Positions 1 to 8,951 of a stretch of 64,000 bases of DNA are shown here, in pieces. The stretch spans positions 620,001-684,000 of the forward strand of contig NZ_FMCR01000001.1 of assembly GCF_900091575.1 (NCBI RefSeq), written 5' to 3'. The stretch's first letter is position 1. The number at the start of each line of letters is the position of its first letter. Made by a program: the position numbers and the translations under genes. The stretch comes from Micromonospora saelicesensis. Lineage in GTDB: Bacteria > Actinomycetota > Actinomycetes > Mycobacteriales > Micromonosporaceae. Below the pieces are notes generated by a model. It saw only the letters and a list, made by a program, of their open reading frames with translations, searched no databases and had not been told where the DNA came from.

Positions 1-2999
1 ATCGTCTCATCCGCGTACCGCTGACGGTTCTGCGCCTGCGGCTGCTGCGGGGCCGGCCGAGTCTGCGGCGCTGGCCGAGTCTGCGGAGCCGGAGCCGGCG
101 CTGCCGCCGGGGTCGCCGCAGGAGCCTGAGGCTGGGCTGCGGCCGGCTGCTCGCCGGGTCGCGGCACCCGCGGCAGCTCCGTCGTCATGTCCAGCGCGGC
201 GGCGAGCCGCTCGGGCACCGGCGGGGTGGCCGTGTCGCGGTCGCTACCGGGCACCGGCGGCCAGGCCGGCGGCGCCGGGGCGTTGGGTGCCTGCGCGGGC
301 GGGGCGGATCGGGGCGCGAAGCCGCTGAACGACTGACTGGAGGCCGGCGGCGCCGAGTACGGCTGGTTCGAGTACGGCTGACCGGACGCCGGCGAGGCCG
401 AGACGGGCGACGCGGACACCGGTGGACCGGCGTACGGCTGCCCGGAGGCCGGAGCGGCGGACACTGGCGCGCCGCCGTACGGCGCACCCGAGTAGGGCTG
501 CCCGGAGTACGGCTGACCGGAGGCCGGCGTGGCGGAGACCGGCGCACCGGAGTACGGCTGCGCGGAGACCGGCGGCGCCGAGTACGGGTGCGCCTCGGGG
601 CTGCTCGGCAGCTGACGCGGAATGGACGGCTGCTGGCCGGTGGTCGGGGTCTCGTCCCCGGCCCGGCGCTGCGGCAGCGGGTCGGTGCCCTGGCCGTTGG
701 CCGACCGGGGGGTGAAGCCGTCGCCGCCGTTGACGCCGTTCGTCCCGGCCGCGCCGGTCAGATCGGACCAGGCCGGCATCGACCGGTACGCGCCGCCGTT
801 GGCGGGGGTGCCGGCACCGTTGCGCGTCGCGGGGTCGAACGGTCGACCGCCCAGGGTGACCTGGTTGCCGGACTCGCTCGGGCGAGGGCCGTTGCCCAGC
901 GCGGGCAGCGCGCCGAAGACCGGCGCGGGCCCATTGGACTGCGGACCACCGAACTGCGGAGCACCGGCCGCCGGCAGCGCCGGAGGCTGCTGCACCCGAC
1001 CGGAGAGCGCCCGGGGCACCAGCACCGAGGTGGGCAGGGTCACGTCGGCGACCGTGCCGCGATCGTTGCCGGGGCGCAGCTCGACACGGACACCGTGTCG
1101 GGACGCCAGCCGGGCGACCACGACGAGGCCCATCATCCGGGACACTGCCACGTCCACCTGCGGCGGCGTCGCGAGCCGCTCGTTGAGGTCGTGCAACTGC
1201 TCGGCGCTGATGCCGATACCGCGGTCCTCGACGTACAGCGAGGAGCGGTCGCCGACACGCCGGGCCTCGACCATGACCTGCGAGTCGGGCGGGGAGAACG
1301 CGGTCGCGTTGTCGAACAGCTCCGCGACGAGGTGCACCAGGTCGTTGACCGCGTGCGCGGCGACCTCGATGTCGCGGTCGATGACACCGAACTCGATCCG
1401 GGTGTAGTGCTCGACCTCGGACTGCGCGGCGCGCAGCACGTCGATGAGGGCGGCCGGCTCACGCTGCACACGGGTGGAGTCGGCACCGGCGAGCACCAGC
1501 AGGTTCTCGTCGTTACGGCGCATCCGGGTGGCCAGGTGGTCGAGCTGGAACAGCTCGGCCAGCCGGTCCGGGTCCTCCTCGCCGCGCTCCAGCCGGTCGA
1601 GGTGCCCGATGAGGCGGTCGACCAGGATCTGGGAACGACGGGCCAGGTTGACGAACATGGTCGCGACGGAGGCACGCAGTGCCGCCTGCTCGGCGGCCGT
1701 ACGGACGGCTTCCAGGTGGACGGCGTTGAACGCCTCGGTCACCTGGCCGAACTCGTCCTTGCTGCGCACCGGCAGCGGTTCGGCGATCTGGTTGGCCAGC
1801 TGCACCGGGGAGAGCTGCCCGACGACCTGCGGGTCGCGCAGACGGGCCACCGCCTGTGGCAGGCCGTACTGGGCCACGGAGAGCGCGCCCTGCCGCAGCT
1901 CACGGAGTGAGCGGGCCATCGAGCGGGCCACCAGGTAGGCGAAGAGGATCGCCAGCAGCAGCATGCTGAGCAGCAGGCCGGTCTCCAGGAAGACCTGGCG
2001 CTGCACGTCAGAGCGGAGGGTGTCGGCCTGGTTGACCACTTCACTGTCGAGCTTCCGCTCGACGGTGCGGATCAGCTTGGCGTTGGCCGTCATGGCGGCT
2101 TCCCACTGGTCCGGGCCGAACGGCGCACCGCGCATGTTGCCGGTGGTGTTGCCGTCGATCCAGCCGGTGTAGTTCTGTGCCTGCCGACGGTCGCCGCCCG
2201 CGACGGTCTGGTCGTGGAACTTCGCGTCGTCCGGGGTGGCGACGGCCTTGAAGCTCTGCAGGGCCTGCTGCTGGCCGGTGTCACTGGCGACGTAGTCCCT
2301 GCGCAGTGCCGGGGTCAGGCGCTGTCCGCCCTTCACGCCCAGCGCGCGGTGCACCACAACCCGGCGTACGGCGAGGAACTCCTTCTCCCGGGCGACCGCC
2401 GCGGCGGCGCGCATCCGGTCGCTGAGTTGGTTGTCACCGGCGAGCTGCGTGGACGAGTCGCGGATGGCGAGCAGGTCACTGATCAGACCCTCGTACGCCT
2501 GCACGGTCTCGGTGAGAGCGAGCTTTCCGTTGAACACCTGGCTGCGGACGCCCGACAGGTCCTGCAGGTTCTGGTCGATGCTGTCGAGCAGGCTCTCCAG
2601 GCTGCCCGGCAGGTCCTCGATCTCGGTCCGCTGCTGCCGGTAGGGGATCGCATCCTGATCCACCCGGGAGTTCACCCGGTTGTAGGCCTCCTGGTACTGC
2701 GCCGTCGGCTGCGTCCCGTCCGCGCCCAGCAGCAGCACGGCGGCGGTCCGCTCGTCCTGCAGGCTGTCGACCAGGTCACCTGAATAGCTCGACAGATTCG
2801 CCAGGTCGCCAGCTCGGTTGGCATTGTTGAGCGTCTCCACGTGGTCGATGAGACCACTGGTGCCCACCACGACCGTGGCGATGGTCGGCACGATCATGAT
2901 GAGACCGAGCTTGGACCAGATCGGCATGTCCCGGAGCCGGCTGGCCGGCCGGCGCAGCCGCGACAGGAAGGAGCCCGCCGTCTTTGGCCGTTTGCTCAC
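1..2999 (-). CDS. Nitrate/nitrite-sensor-type histidine kinase, conservon CvnA-like (partial, 3' end off window)
   Basis: Membrane sensor kinase read for about 999 codons and still open at the window edge. The GTG start at 2997-2999 follows GAGGG at 7 nt spacing (MSKRPKTAGSF). A first membrane segment is near residues 25-48. An extracytoplasmic helical region resembling the NIT (nitrate/nitrite sensing) domain follows to about 320. A second membrane segment (LLLSMLLLAILFAYLVA) and a HAMP-like linker come next. The HATPase domain at about 520-650 shows the N-box AELFDNATAFSPP and the G1 box VEDRGIGIS. The remaining 350 residues are a Pro/Gln/Ala/Ser-rich tail with SGQPYSG-type repeats and probably disordered. 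In actinobacteria such kinases head conservons (kinase, Roadblock/LC7, DUF742, small GTPase); those partners would lie beyond the left edge, so that part is inference. Confidence 0.88.
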   Translation of the reverse strand, partial: MSKRPKTAGSFLSRLRRPASRLRDMPIWSKLGLIMIVPTIATVVVGTSGLIDHVETLNNANRAGDLANLSSYSGDLVDSLQDERTAAVLLLGADGTQPTAQYQEAYNRVNSRVDQDAIPYRQQRTEIEDLPGSLESLLDSIDQNLQDLSGVRSQVFNGKLALTETVQAYEGLISDLLAIRDSSTQLAGDNQLSDRMRAAAAVAREKEFLAVRRVVVHRALGVKGGQRLTPALRRDYVASDTGQQQALQSFKAVATPDDAKFHDQTVAGGDRRQAQNYTGWIDGNTTGNMRGAPFGPDQWEAAMTANAKLIRTVERKLDSEVVNQADTLRSDVQRQVFLETGLLLSMLLLAILFAYLVARSMARSLRELRQGALSVAQYGLPQAVARLRDPQVVGQLSPVQLANQIAEPLPVRSKDEFGQVTEAFNAVHLEAVRTAAEQAALRASVATMFVNLARRSQILVDRLIGHLDRLERGEEDPDRLAELFQLDHLATRMRRNDENLLVLAGADSTRVQREPAALIDVLRAAQSEVEHYTRIEFGVIDRDIEVAAHAVNDLVHLVAELFDNATAFSPPDSQVMVEARRVGDRSSLYVEDRGIGISAEQLHDLNERLATPPQVDVAVSRMMGLVVVARLASRHGVRVELRPGNDRGTVADVTLPTSVLVPRALSGRVQQPPALPAAGAPQFGGPQSNGPAPVFGALPALGNGPRPSESGNQVTLGGRPFDPATRNGAGTPANGGAYRSMPAWSDLTGAAGTNGVNGGDGFTPRSANGQGTDPLPQRRAGDETPTTGQQPSIPRQLPSSPEAHPYSAPPVSAQPYSGAPVSATPASGQPYSGQPYSGAPYGGAPVSAAPASGQPYAGPPVSASPVSASPASGQPYSNQPYSAPPASSQSFSGFAPRSAPPAQAPNAPAPPAWPPVPGSDRDTATPPVPERLAAALDMTTELPRVPRPGEQPAAAQPQAPAATPAAAPAPAPQTRPAPQTRPAPQQPQAQNRQRYADET

Positions 3000-3192
3000 G
3001 TCACCGCCCTCGCGATTACAGCTTGAACGCGTTGCCCCGGGCAACGCCCAGCGACCGACCCGGCGGGTCGGACCCCCGAGATTCCATCACGCCGGTCGAC
3101 AAGAAGAAAGCCCAGGTTGTCCCAGACCGAAGGTGTGATGAGATGTTGATGCGATTTGATAGCAGTCTGTCTGGCCGGAGTAACTGAAGGTA

Positions 3193-3795
3193 ATGGAACA
3201 TCCGCACCGAGTTGTCCTACTGGCCGGCCCATCGGGGTCCGGAAAGTCGTACATAGCGCAGCAAACCGGCTTGCCGGTGCTCTGCTTGGACGACTTCTAC
3301 AAAGACGGCGATGACCCTACGTTGCCGAGACGAAACGGCCAGGTGGATTGGGAATCGCCGCACTCCTGGGACGCCCCCAGTGCGGTGGAAATCATTGCCC
3401 AACTTGCCCGCGAGGGCCGAGCCGATGTGCCGGTTTATGCGATCGGTGCCGATCGACGGGTGGCCACCCGGCCATTTGATGTCGCCGGATCGCCACTTTT
3501 CGTGGCCGAAGGGATCTTCGCCGCCGAGATTGTCGAGGAGTGCCGTCGCCGCGGCCTGCTCGCCGGGGCGTACGCGCTGCGCCGCCCGCGCGGGGCCACC
3601 TTCCTGCGCCGACTGGCCCGCGACCTGTCCGAGCAGCGCAAGGCGCCTCGGGTGCTGATTCGGCGCGGGGTGGCGCTGCTGCGGGCCGAGCCCGCGGTGC
3701 TGCGCCGGCAGATGGGCCTCGGCGCGGAGGCGGCCCGGGCCCGGGAGGTGCTGCGCCGGGTGGCCGGGCTGCTCGCCGGCCACCCACATGGCTGA
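3193..3795 (+). CDS. P-loop uridine kinase-like protein
   Basis: A 200-residue soluble protein with a clear Walker A near the N-terminus (LLAGPSGSGKS) followed by CLDDFYKDGDD, the acidic region that in uridine/cytidine kinases binds nucleoside and magnesium. The family phosphorylates uridine or cytidine to the monophosphate with ATP or GTP. It is slightly shorter than typical Udk, and the C-terminal half is Arg/Leu-rich with little recognisable motif, so the substrate is inferred from the family. The ATG start is preceded by GAAGG at short spacing. It is divergent from the sensor kinase and convergent with adenosine deaminase, only 2 nt separating the two stops. The purine deaminase and nucleoside transporter nearby fit nucleoside salvage. 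Confidence 0.8.
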   Translation: MEHPHRVVLLAGPSGSGKSYIAQQTGLPVLCLDDFYKDGDDPTLPRRNGQVDWESPHSWDAPSAVEIIAQLAREGRADVPVYAIGADRRVATRPFDVAGSPLFVAEGIFAAEIVEECRRRGLLAGAYALRRPRGATFLRRLARDLSEQRKAPRVLIRRGVALLRAEPAVLRRQMGLGAEAARAREVLRRVAGLLAGHPHG

Positions 3796-3797
3796 GC

Positions 3798-4871
3798 TCA
3801 GGCCATCAACTTCGCGTACGCCGGCTTGATCACGTCATCAATGATCCGCAGCCGCTCGTCGAACGGGATGAAGGCGCTCTTCATCGCATTGATGGTGAAC
3901 CACTGCAACTCTTTCCAGCCGTAGCCGAACGTCTCCACCAGCAGCGACATCTCCCGCGACATCGAGGTGCCGCTCATCAACCGGTTGTCGGTGTTGACCG
4001 TCGCCCGGAAACGCAGGTCCCGCAGCAGGCCGATCGGGTGGTCCGCGATCGAGCCCACCGCACCGGTCTGCACGTTCGACGAGGGGCACAGCTCCAGGGG
4101 GATCCGCTTGTCCCGGACGTACGCGGCCAGTCGGCCGAGCGAGCCGTCGGGGGCGATGTCGTCGACGATCCGTACCCCGTGGCCGAGCCGGTCCGCCCCG
4201 CACCACTGGATCGCCTGCCAGATCGACGGCAGACCGAACGCCTCGCCGGCGTGGATGGTGAAGTGGAAGTTCTCCCGCTGGAGGTACTCGAAGGCGTCCA
4301 GGTGCCGGGTGGGCGGAAAGCCCGCCTCTGCGCCGGCGATGTCGAAGCCGACCACCCCGGCATCCCGGTGTCGCACGGCCAGCTCGGCGATCTCCTGGGA
4401 ACGGGCGGCGTGCCGCATCGCGGTGAGCAGGGTGCCCACCCGGATGGTCAGGCCCGCCTCGACCGCCTGGGCGGTGCCCTCGGCGAACCCGGCCAGCACC
4501 GCCTCGACCACCTCGTCCAGGCTGAGGTCCCGTTCCAGGTGCTGCTCCGGGGCGAAACGCACCTCGGCGTAGACCACGCCGTCGGCGGCCAGGTCGAGGG
4601 CGCACTCGCGGGCCACCCGACGCAGCGCGGGAGCGGTCTGCATGACCGCCACGGTGTGCGCGAACGTCTCGAGGTAGCGCTCCAGGGAACCGGAGTCCGC
4701 CGCGTCCGCGAACCAGCGTCCGAGCGCCTCCGGGTCGGTGGTGGGCAGTTCGTGGCCCACCTCGGCGGCCAGGTCGACGATCGTCGCCGGCCTCAGCCCG
4801 CCGTCGAGGTGGTCGTGCAGCAGCGCCTTCGGGACCTTGACGATGTCCTCGTACCGGATAGTTGCGACCAT
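3798..4871 (-). CDS. add: Adenosine deaminase
   Basis: Hydrolytic deamination of adenosine and deoxyadenosine to inosine and deoxyinosine in the cytoplasm. It is 357 residues, the usual length. Zinc-site motifs occur in order: HDHLDGG near the N-terminus, TIHAGE in the middle, LGHG, and NTDN near the C-terminus. The ATG at 4869-4871 has no Shine-Dalgarno sequence. A -10-like TAGGGT (4878-4883) ends 6 nt before the ATG, which suggests a leaderless transcript, although no good -35 is visible. It belongs functionally with deoA, cdd and the nucleoside ABC transporter further right. Confidence 0.96.
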   Translation of the reverse strand: MVATIRYEDIVKVPKALLHDHLDGGLRPATIVDLAAEVGHELPTTDPEALGRWFADAADSGSLERYLETFAHTVAVMQTAPALRRVARECALDLAADGVVYAEVRFAPEQHLERDLSLDEVVEAVLAGFAEGTAQAVEAGLTIRVGTLLTAMRHAARSQEIAELAVRHRDAGVVGFDIAGAEAGFPPTRHLDAFEYLQRENFHFTIHAGEAFGLPSIWQAIQWCGADRLGHGVRIVDDIAPDGSLGRLAAYVRDKRIPLELCPSSNVQTGAVGSIADHPIGLLRDLRFRATVNTDNRLMSGTSMSREMSLLVETFGYGWKELQWFTINAMKSAFIPFDERLRIIDDVIKPAYAKLMA

Positions 4872-4923
4872 GCTCAGACCCTAGTCAGCGGCCTGGGCGG
4901 ACCGGTACGGGACCGGCCGGGCG

Positions 4924-5382
4924 TCACGGCCGCCAGCCGTACACCCGGTGCACGTCGAGGCGGATCACGAGCCGTCCGTCGGCGACCATGGCGGCGCGGT
5001 AGTCCGCCCAGTCCGGGTGGTCGCCGCGAATCCGGCGGTAGACCTCGACCAGTTCGTCGACCGTCTCGTCGGTGGTGGCCACGGCCGGCTCGCTGAGCGT
5101 CACGACCCCCTCCGCCACCGCGTACGCGCCGCCGTCCGGCGTGCTCACGTGGAAGCTGGCCCGGGGATCGCGGCGCAGGTTGCGCACCTTCGCCCGGTCC
5201 CCGGTGGTGGAGCAGCGGATCAACCCCGACTCGGCCAGGTAGTCGAGGTTGGACAGCTGGGGCCGCCCGTCCCGGCGCACTGTGACCAGCACTCCGCGCC
5301 CCCGCTGACCGAACAGCTCCCACAGTCGATCGCCCGCAGCGTCGGTCGTCGCACTCGGCCGCTGGAGGGAATTGGTTGACAT
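4924..5382 (-). CDS. PPOX-class (probably F420-dependent) flavin/deazaflavin oxidoreductase
   Basis: A 152-residue split-barrel protein of the pyridoxamine-5'-phosphate-oxidase-like superfamily. Family features include RGVLVTVRRDGRPQLSNLDYL at the N-terminus, DRAKVRNLRRDPRASFHVS in the middle and a C-terminal VHRVYGWRP. In actinobacteria this subfamily is usually annotated as F420-dependent; cofactor and substrate are not determinable here. The ATG at 5380-5382 sits inside a palindromic operator, and no ribosome-binding site precedes it. It is divergent from a MarR gene 57 bp away and is the likely regulated target. Confidence 0.85.
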   Translation of the reverse strand: MSTNSLQRPSATTDAAGDRLWELFGQRGRGVLVTVRRDGRPQLSNLDYLAESGLIRCSTTGDRAKVRNLRRDPRASFHVSTPDGGAYAVAEGVVTLSEPAVATTDETVDELVEVYRRIRGDHPDWADYRAAMVADGRLVIRLDVHRVYGWRP

Positions 5383-5419
5383 GTCATCGAATCTAGAGCC
5401 AGATCGATGACATGTCAAC
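5375..5419. promoter_or_regulatory. Long perfect inverted repeat, probable MarR operator
   Basis: Two 16-bp arms (5375-5390, GTTGACATGTCATCGA, and 5404-5419) are perfect reverse complements around a 13-bp centre. Each arm itself contains the 10-bp palindrome TGACATGTCA (5377-5386 and 5408-5417). The site lies between the divergent PPOX and MarR genes and covers the PPOX start codon. MarR proteins bind such palindromes as dimers, so two dimers on one face is the natural inference. Confidence 0.8.
5390..5418 (-). promoter_or_regulatory. Promoter of the PPOX gene (TTGACA-17-TAGATT), leaderless
   Basis: On the minus strand TTGACA (5413-5418) and TAGATT (5390-5395) are separated by 17 bp. The -10 box ends 7 nt before the A of the ATG at 5382, so transcription would begin at or next to the start codon. 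Both hexamers overlap the operator arms, which would give steric repression. For the MarR gene, TAGACT at 5428-5433 ends 6 nt before its ATG at 5440, also a leaderless layout, with a weaker -35. Confidence 0.75.
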
Positions 5420-5439
5420 GAAAGCGTTAGACTCGGCTG

Positions 5440-5937
5440 ATGGACGCACCCCGGTGGCTGGACGAACGGGAGGACCGCGCCTGGCGCGGCTACCGCCGGA
5501 TGCGGCGACTGCTCGACCTGGAGCTGGCCCGGGAGCTGACCCAGGACGCCGGCCTCTCCGAGCCGGACTACGACGTGCTGTCCGACCTCTCCGAGACACC
5601 CCAGGGGCGCCTGCGCCTCAGCGAGCTGGCGCACCGGATGCTGTGGTCACGTAGCCGGCTCTCCCACCACCTGAGCCGGATGCAGCAGCGTGGCCTGGTG
5701 ACCCGCGAGGAGTGCGCCGACGATGCCCGCGGCTCGATCGTCGTGCTCACCCCGGCGGGCCGGCAGGCCATCGAGTCCGCCGCCCCCGGGCACGTGGCCG
5801 CCGTCCGCCGGCACCTGATCGACCTGCTCACCCCCGCGGAGGTCGACGCCCTCGGTGCGCTCACCCACCGGGTGGTCGACCACCTCGCCGACCCGGGCCT
5901 GCGGGCCACCCGGCCGCAGCCCACAGCGGAGGCCTGA
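5440..5937 (+). CDS. MarR-family transcriptional regulator
   Basis: A 165-residue winged-helix regulator. The winged-helix core runs about residues 30-110 (YDVLSDLSETPQGRLRLSEL, then the recognition-helix region MLWSRSRLSHHLSRMQ, then the wing with RGSIVVLTPAGRQA). N- and C-terminal helices give the dimer interface. It is divergent from the PPOX gene with a 16+16 bp inverted repeat between them, so it probably represses both its own promoter and PPOX in response to a small ligand that cannot be named from sequence. No ribosome-binding site precedes the ATG; TAGACT lies 6 nt upstream. Its stop is 1 nt from the following GTG. Confidence 0.93.
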   Translation: MDAPRWLDEREDRAWRGYRRMRRLLDLELARELTQDAGLSEPDYDVLSDLSETPQGRLRLSELAHRMLWSRSRLSHHLSRMQQRGLVTREECADDARGSIVVLTPAGRQAIESAAPGHVAAVRRHLIDLLTPAEVDALGALTHRVVDHLADPGLRATRPQPTAEA

Positions 5938-5938
5938 C

Positions 5939-6817
5939 GTGGACCCCCGCATCCTCGACCGGCTGCGCTGCCCGGTCTGCGGCGAGCCGCTGGCCGAGGC
6001 GACCGCCGGCACCACCGGTGCGCTGCGCTGCCCGCGCCGGCACAGCTTCGACATCGCCCGGCAGGGGTACGTCAACCTCCTCGCCGGGCGCGCCCCGCAC
6101 GTCGGCGACAGCGCCGAGATGGTCGCCGCCCGGGCGGACTTCCTCGCCGCCGGGCACTACGACCTCATCTCGGCCGCCCTCTCCGCCGCCGCGGCGGAAG
6201 CCGCCAATCGGCTCCACGCGTCGCCGACACCCGACGTCGGGGCGTACCCCCTGGTGGTGGATGCCGGCGCCGGCACCGGCCGGTACCTCGGCGCGGTGCT
6301 GGCGGCGCTGCCGGACGCCGTGGGCCTGGCCCTGGACGTGTCCAAGCCGGCGCTGCGCCGCGCGGCCCGCGCGCATCCCCGGGCCGCCGCCGCGCTCGCC
6401 GACACCTGGCAGCGACTGCCGCTCGCCGACGCCTCGACCGCCGTGCTGCTGAACGTCTTCGCCCCTCGCAACGGCCCGGAGTTCCACCGGGTACTCGACC
6501 CGGCCGGCGCGTTGCTGGTGGTCACGCCCGACACCGACCACCTCGCCGAGCTGGTGGGCGTCCTCGACCTGCTGCGGGTGGACCCGGACAAGGCCGACCG
6601 GGTGGCCGCCAGCCTGGGCGGGCACTTCACGTCGGTCAGCTCGGCCGTGCACCGGACCGAGTTGGCATTGACCCGGCCGGAGGTCGCCACCCTGATCGGG
6701 ATGGGCCCCAGCGCCTGGCACACCGACCCCGCGGCGCTCGCCACCCGGCTGGCCGCGCTGCCCGAACCGGTCCGGGTCACCGTGGCGGTCCGGCTCGACG
6801 TCCTGCGACCTCGCTGA
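5939..6817 (+). CDS. RlmA-like 23S rRNA (guanine-N1)-methyltransferase
   Basis: A 292-residue SAM-dependent methyltransferase. The N-terminal zinc-binding segment has Cys11, Cys14, Cys31 and His35 (CPVCGEPL then LRCPRRHSFD), followed by IARQGYVNLLAGR, which is diagnostic of the RlmA/TlrB family. The SAM motif I is VVDAGAGTGRYLG near residue 105. RlmA(I) methylates G745 and RlmA(II)/TlrB G748 of 23S rRNA, the latter giving tylosin-type macrolide resistance; which position is modified here cannot be told. The GTG start lies 1 nt after the MarR stop, so it is probably translated from the same message. Confidence 0.88.
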   Translation: MDPRILDRLRCPVCGEPLAEATAGTTGALRCPRRHSFDIARQGYVNLLAGRAPHVGDSAEMVAARADFLAAGHYDLISAALSAAAAEAANRLHASPTPDVGAYPLVVDAGAGTGRYLGAVLAALPDAVGLALDVSKPALRRAARAHPRAAAALADTWQRLPLADASTAVLLNVFAPRNGPEFHRVLDPAGALLVVTPDTDHLAELVGVLDLLRVDPDKADRVAASLGGHFTSVSSAVHRTELALTRPEVATLIGMGPSAWHTDPAALATRLAALPEPVRVTVAVRLDVLRPR

Positions 6818-6819
6818 CC

Positions 6820-7500
6820 TCAGGTGGAGAGGTCGACCTCTTCCCAGCCGGGCGGCTCGTCGTGGTACGGCCCGCGCAGGATCACCGCCCACTCCAGCGC
6901 CCAACGCCGCTGCCCGATCGCGTTCGCGTCGACAAGCCCCGGTGCCCGCCGGCCGCCGCGCTCGGTCTCCAGGTACGCCCAGTCCAGGCAGTAGTGCAGG
7001 TCGAGCAGGGCGGCGGCGTCGGCCGGGTGTTGCGGCGCGGTGAGGATCCGGGAGCGCCAGTGCGGGAAGGTCTCCCCCTCGGCGATGTGCGGCAGCCGCT
7101 CGACCAGCCGCTCGTCGACGGCCAGCGTCGGGTCGAGCTGTTTGCTCAGCCCGAGCACCCAGGCCAGCGCGAAGAGCGCGTCGTGGTGCAGCACGAACGA
7201 CCGGTGGTCGCCCTTGCCGCCCATCACGAACTGCCACTCGGGCGGGGTGACCATGTCGACCAGGTGCGAGCCGAGCAGCCAGCTCATCGCCGCCTGTGGG
7301 GGCATCCCGAAACAGCGGGCCAGGATCAGGTGCAGCACCGCGATCCGCGCCTCGATCTCCCCGGTCGGGCGCAGGTCGATCTGGTCACCCGGCTCCCAAA
7401 CGAGGGGAAACTGGGCCGGCGGCAACGGCAGGCCGAGCCGGGACAGCTCGTCCAGGCTCGCCTCGCGCACCTCACGTGGGTCGGGGGCAGCAACGGTCAC
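6820..7500 (-). CDS. DUF4272 domain-containing protein
   Basis: A 226-residue soluble protein of unknown function. The composition and segments such as LHLILARCFGMPP, FALAWVLGLSKQLDP and DLHYCLDWAYLE agree with the DUF4272 family, where HDALFALAWVLGL and the C-terminal QRRWALEWAV are typical. The GTG at 7498-7500 is preceded by AGGAAG at 7 nt spacing and is preferred. A TTG at 7563 with GGGAG upstream would add 21 residues. It converges with the RlmA-like gene (2 nt apart). No motif suggests a catalytic role. Confidence 0.8.
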   Translation of the reverse strand: MTVAAPDPREVREASLDELSRLGLPLPPAQFPLVWEPGDQIDLRPTGEIEARIAVLHLILARCFGMPPQAAMSWLLGSHLVDMVTPPEWQFVMGGKGDHRSFVLHHDALFALAWVLGLSKQLDPTLAVDERLVERLPHIAEGETFPHWRSRILTAPQHPADAAALLDLHYCLDWAYLETERGGRRAPGLVDANAIGQRRWALEWAVILRGPYHDEPPGWEEVDLST

Positions 7501-7610
7501 GGCGGATCTTCCTGTCTGCTCGCGCCGGCGCAAGGCCGGTTGTCCCCCCTTGGCCTGCGACAATAGCGCTCCCAGGTGACCGGCACCACGCCAGGGCGAC
7601 GCCGAATCGA

Positions 7611-8891
7611 TCAGCCGATGCGTTCGATGACCAACGACGTCGCCGCCGGGGCCGTCGGCGCGATCCGCACCGCGTTGGCGGCCTCGGTCAGCGCTGCCGG
7701 AATCCGCGCAGCGTCGTCGGCGCGCAGCTCGTAGAGCGGGTCACCGGCCCGCACCTCGTCACCCGGCCGCTTGTGCAACACCACACCGGCCGGCACGCTG
7801 ACCGGGTCCTCCTTGCGCGCCCGACCCGCGCCGAGCCGCCACGCCGCAACCCCCATGGCGTACGCGTCGACGGCCGCGACGTACCCGTCCCGCTCGGCGC
7901 GGACCACCTCCACCTCGGCCGCCGTCGGCATCGGCGCGTCCGGGTCGCCGCCCTGCGCCCGGATCATCGCCCGCCAGGAGTCCATGGCCCGGCCGTCGCG
8001 CAGCGCCGCAGCCGGATCGGCGTCCGGCAGACCGGCGGCGTCGAGCATCTCCCGGGCCAGCGCGAGGGTCAGCTCCACCACGTCGGCCGGTCCACCACCG
8101 GCCAGCACCTCGACCGACTCGGTCACCTCGACCGCGTTGCCGATCGCCAGGCCGAGCGGTGTGGACATGTCGGTGAGCAGGGCGACCGTCCGCACCCCGT
8201 GCGCACCGCCCAGCTCGACCATGGTGCGCGCCAACTCACGGGCCTGGTCGACGGACTTCATGAAGGCGCCCGAGCCGACCTTGACGTCGAGGACCAGCGC
8301 CCCGGTGCCCTCGGCGATCTTCTTGCTCATGATCGAGCTGGCGATCAGCGGGATCGCCTCCACGGTGCCGGTCACGTCGCGCAACGCGTACAGCTTGCGG
8401 TCGGCGGGGGCGAGCCCGGCGCCGGCCGCGCAGATCACCGCACCGACCTCGTCCAGCTGGGCGATGAACTCGTCGTTGCTCACCGTGGCCCGCCAGCCCG
8501 GGATGGACTCCAACTTGTCCAGCGTGCCGCCGGTGTGCCCGAGACCCCGGCCGCTCAGCTGCGGCACGGCCGCGCCACACGCCGCCACCAGCGGGGTGAG
8601 CGGCAGAGTGATCTTGTCGCCGACGCCACCGGTGGAGTGCTTGTCGACCGTCGGCCGGCGTACCGCCGACAGGTCCAACCGCTCACCGCTGGCGATCATC
8701 GCGGCGGTCCACCGGGCGATCTCCGGCCCGGTCATGCCGTTGAGCAGGATCGCCATGGCCAGCGCGGACATCTGCTCGTCGGCGACGACCCCCCGGGTGT
8801 ACGCGTCGACCACCCAGTCGATCTGGGCGTCCGACAGCACACCCCCGTCCCGCTTCACGCGAATAACGTCAACAGCAGCAAAACCACTCAT
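7611..8891 (-). CDS. deoA: Thymidine (pyrimidine-nucleoside) phosphorylase
   Basis: Phosphorolysis of thymidine or deoxyuridine to the free base and deoxyribose-1-phosphate. It is 426 residues, normal for the family. KHSTGGVGDKITLPL (phosphate-binding loop) and the signature SGRGLGHTGGTLDKLESIPG are intact, and the three-domain layout is complete to a C-terminal alpha/beta domain. The ATG at 8889-8891 is preceded by AAGAAAGA. Together with cdd upstream on the same strand it forms a pyrimidine catabolic pair; a long hairpin sits in the gap between them. Confidence 0.95.
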   Translation of the reverse strand: MSGFAAVDVIRVKRDGGVLSDAQIDWVVDAYTRGVVADEQMSALAMAILLNGMTGPEIARWTAAMIASGERLDLSAVRRPTVDKHSTGGVGDKITLPLTPLVAACGAAVPQLSGRGLGHTGGTLDKLESIPGWRATVSNDEFIAQLDEVGAVICAAGAGLAPADRKLYALRDVTGTVEAIPLIASSIMSKKIAEGTGALVLDVKVGSGAFMKSVDQARELARTMVELGGAHGVRTVALLTDMSTPLGLAIGNAVEVTESVEVLAGGGPADVVELTLALAREMLDAAGLPDADPAAALRDGRAMDSWRAMIRAQGGDPDAPMPTAAEVEVVRAERDGYVAAVDAYAMGVAAWRLGAGRARKEDPVSVPAGVVLHKRPGDEVRAGDPLYELRADDAARIPAALTEAANAVRIAPTAPAATSLVIERIG

Positions 8892-8951
8892 CGAAAGATC
8901 TTTCTTAGTCGATTGGAGAAACCGTGCCAGACGGACGGCAGTGCCCAAGAC

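Noticed and set aside
588-1910. Plus-strand open frames opposite the sensor kinase
   Set aside because: No recognisable domain or ribosome-binding site; the minus strand encodes a coherent kinase.
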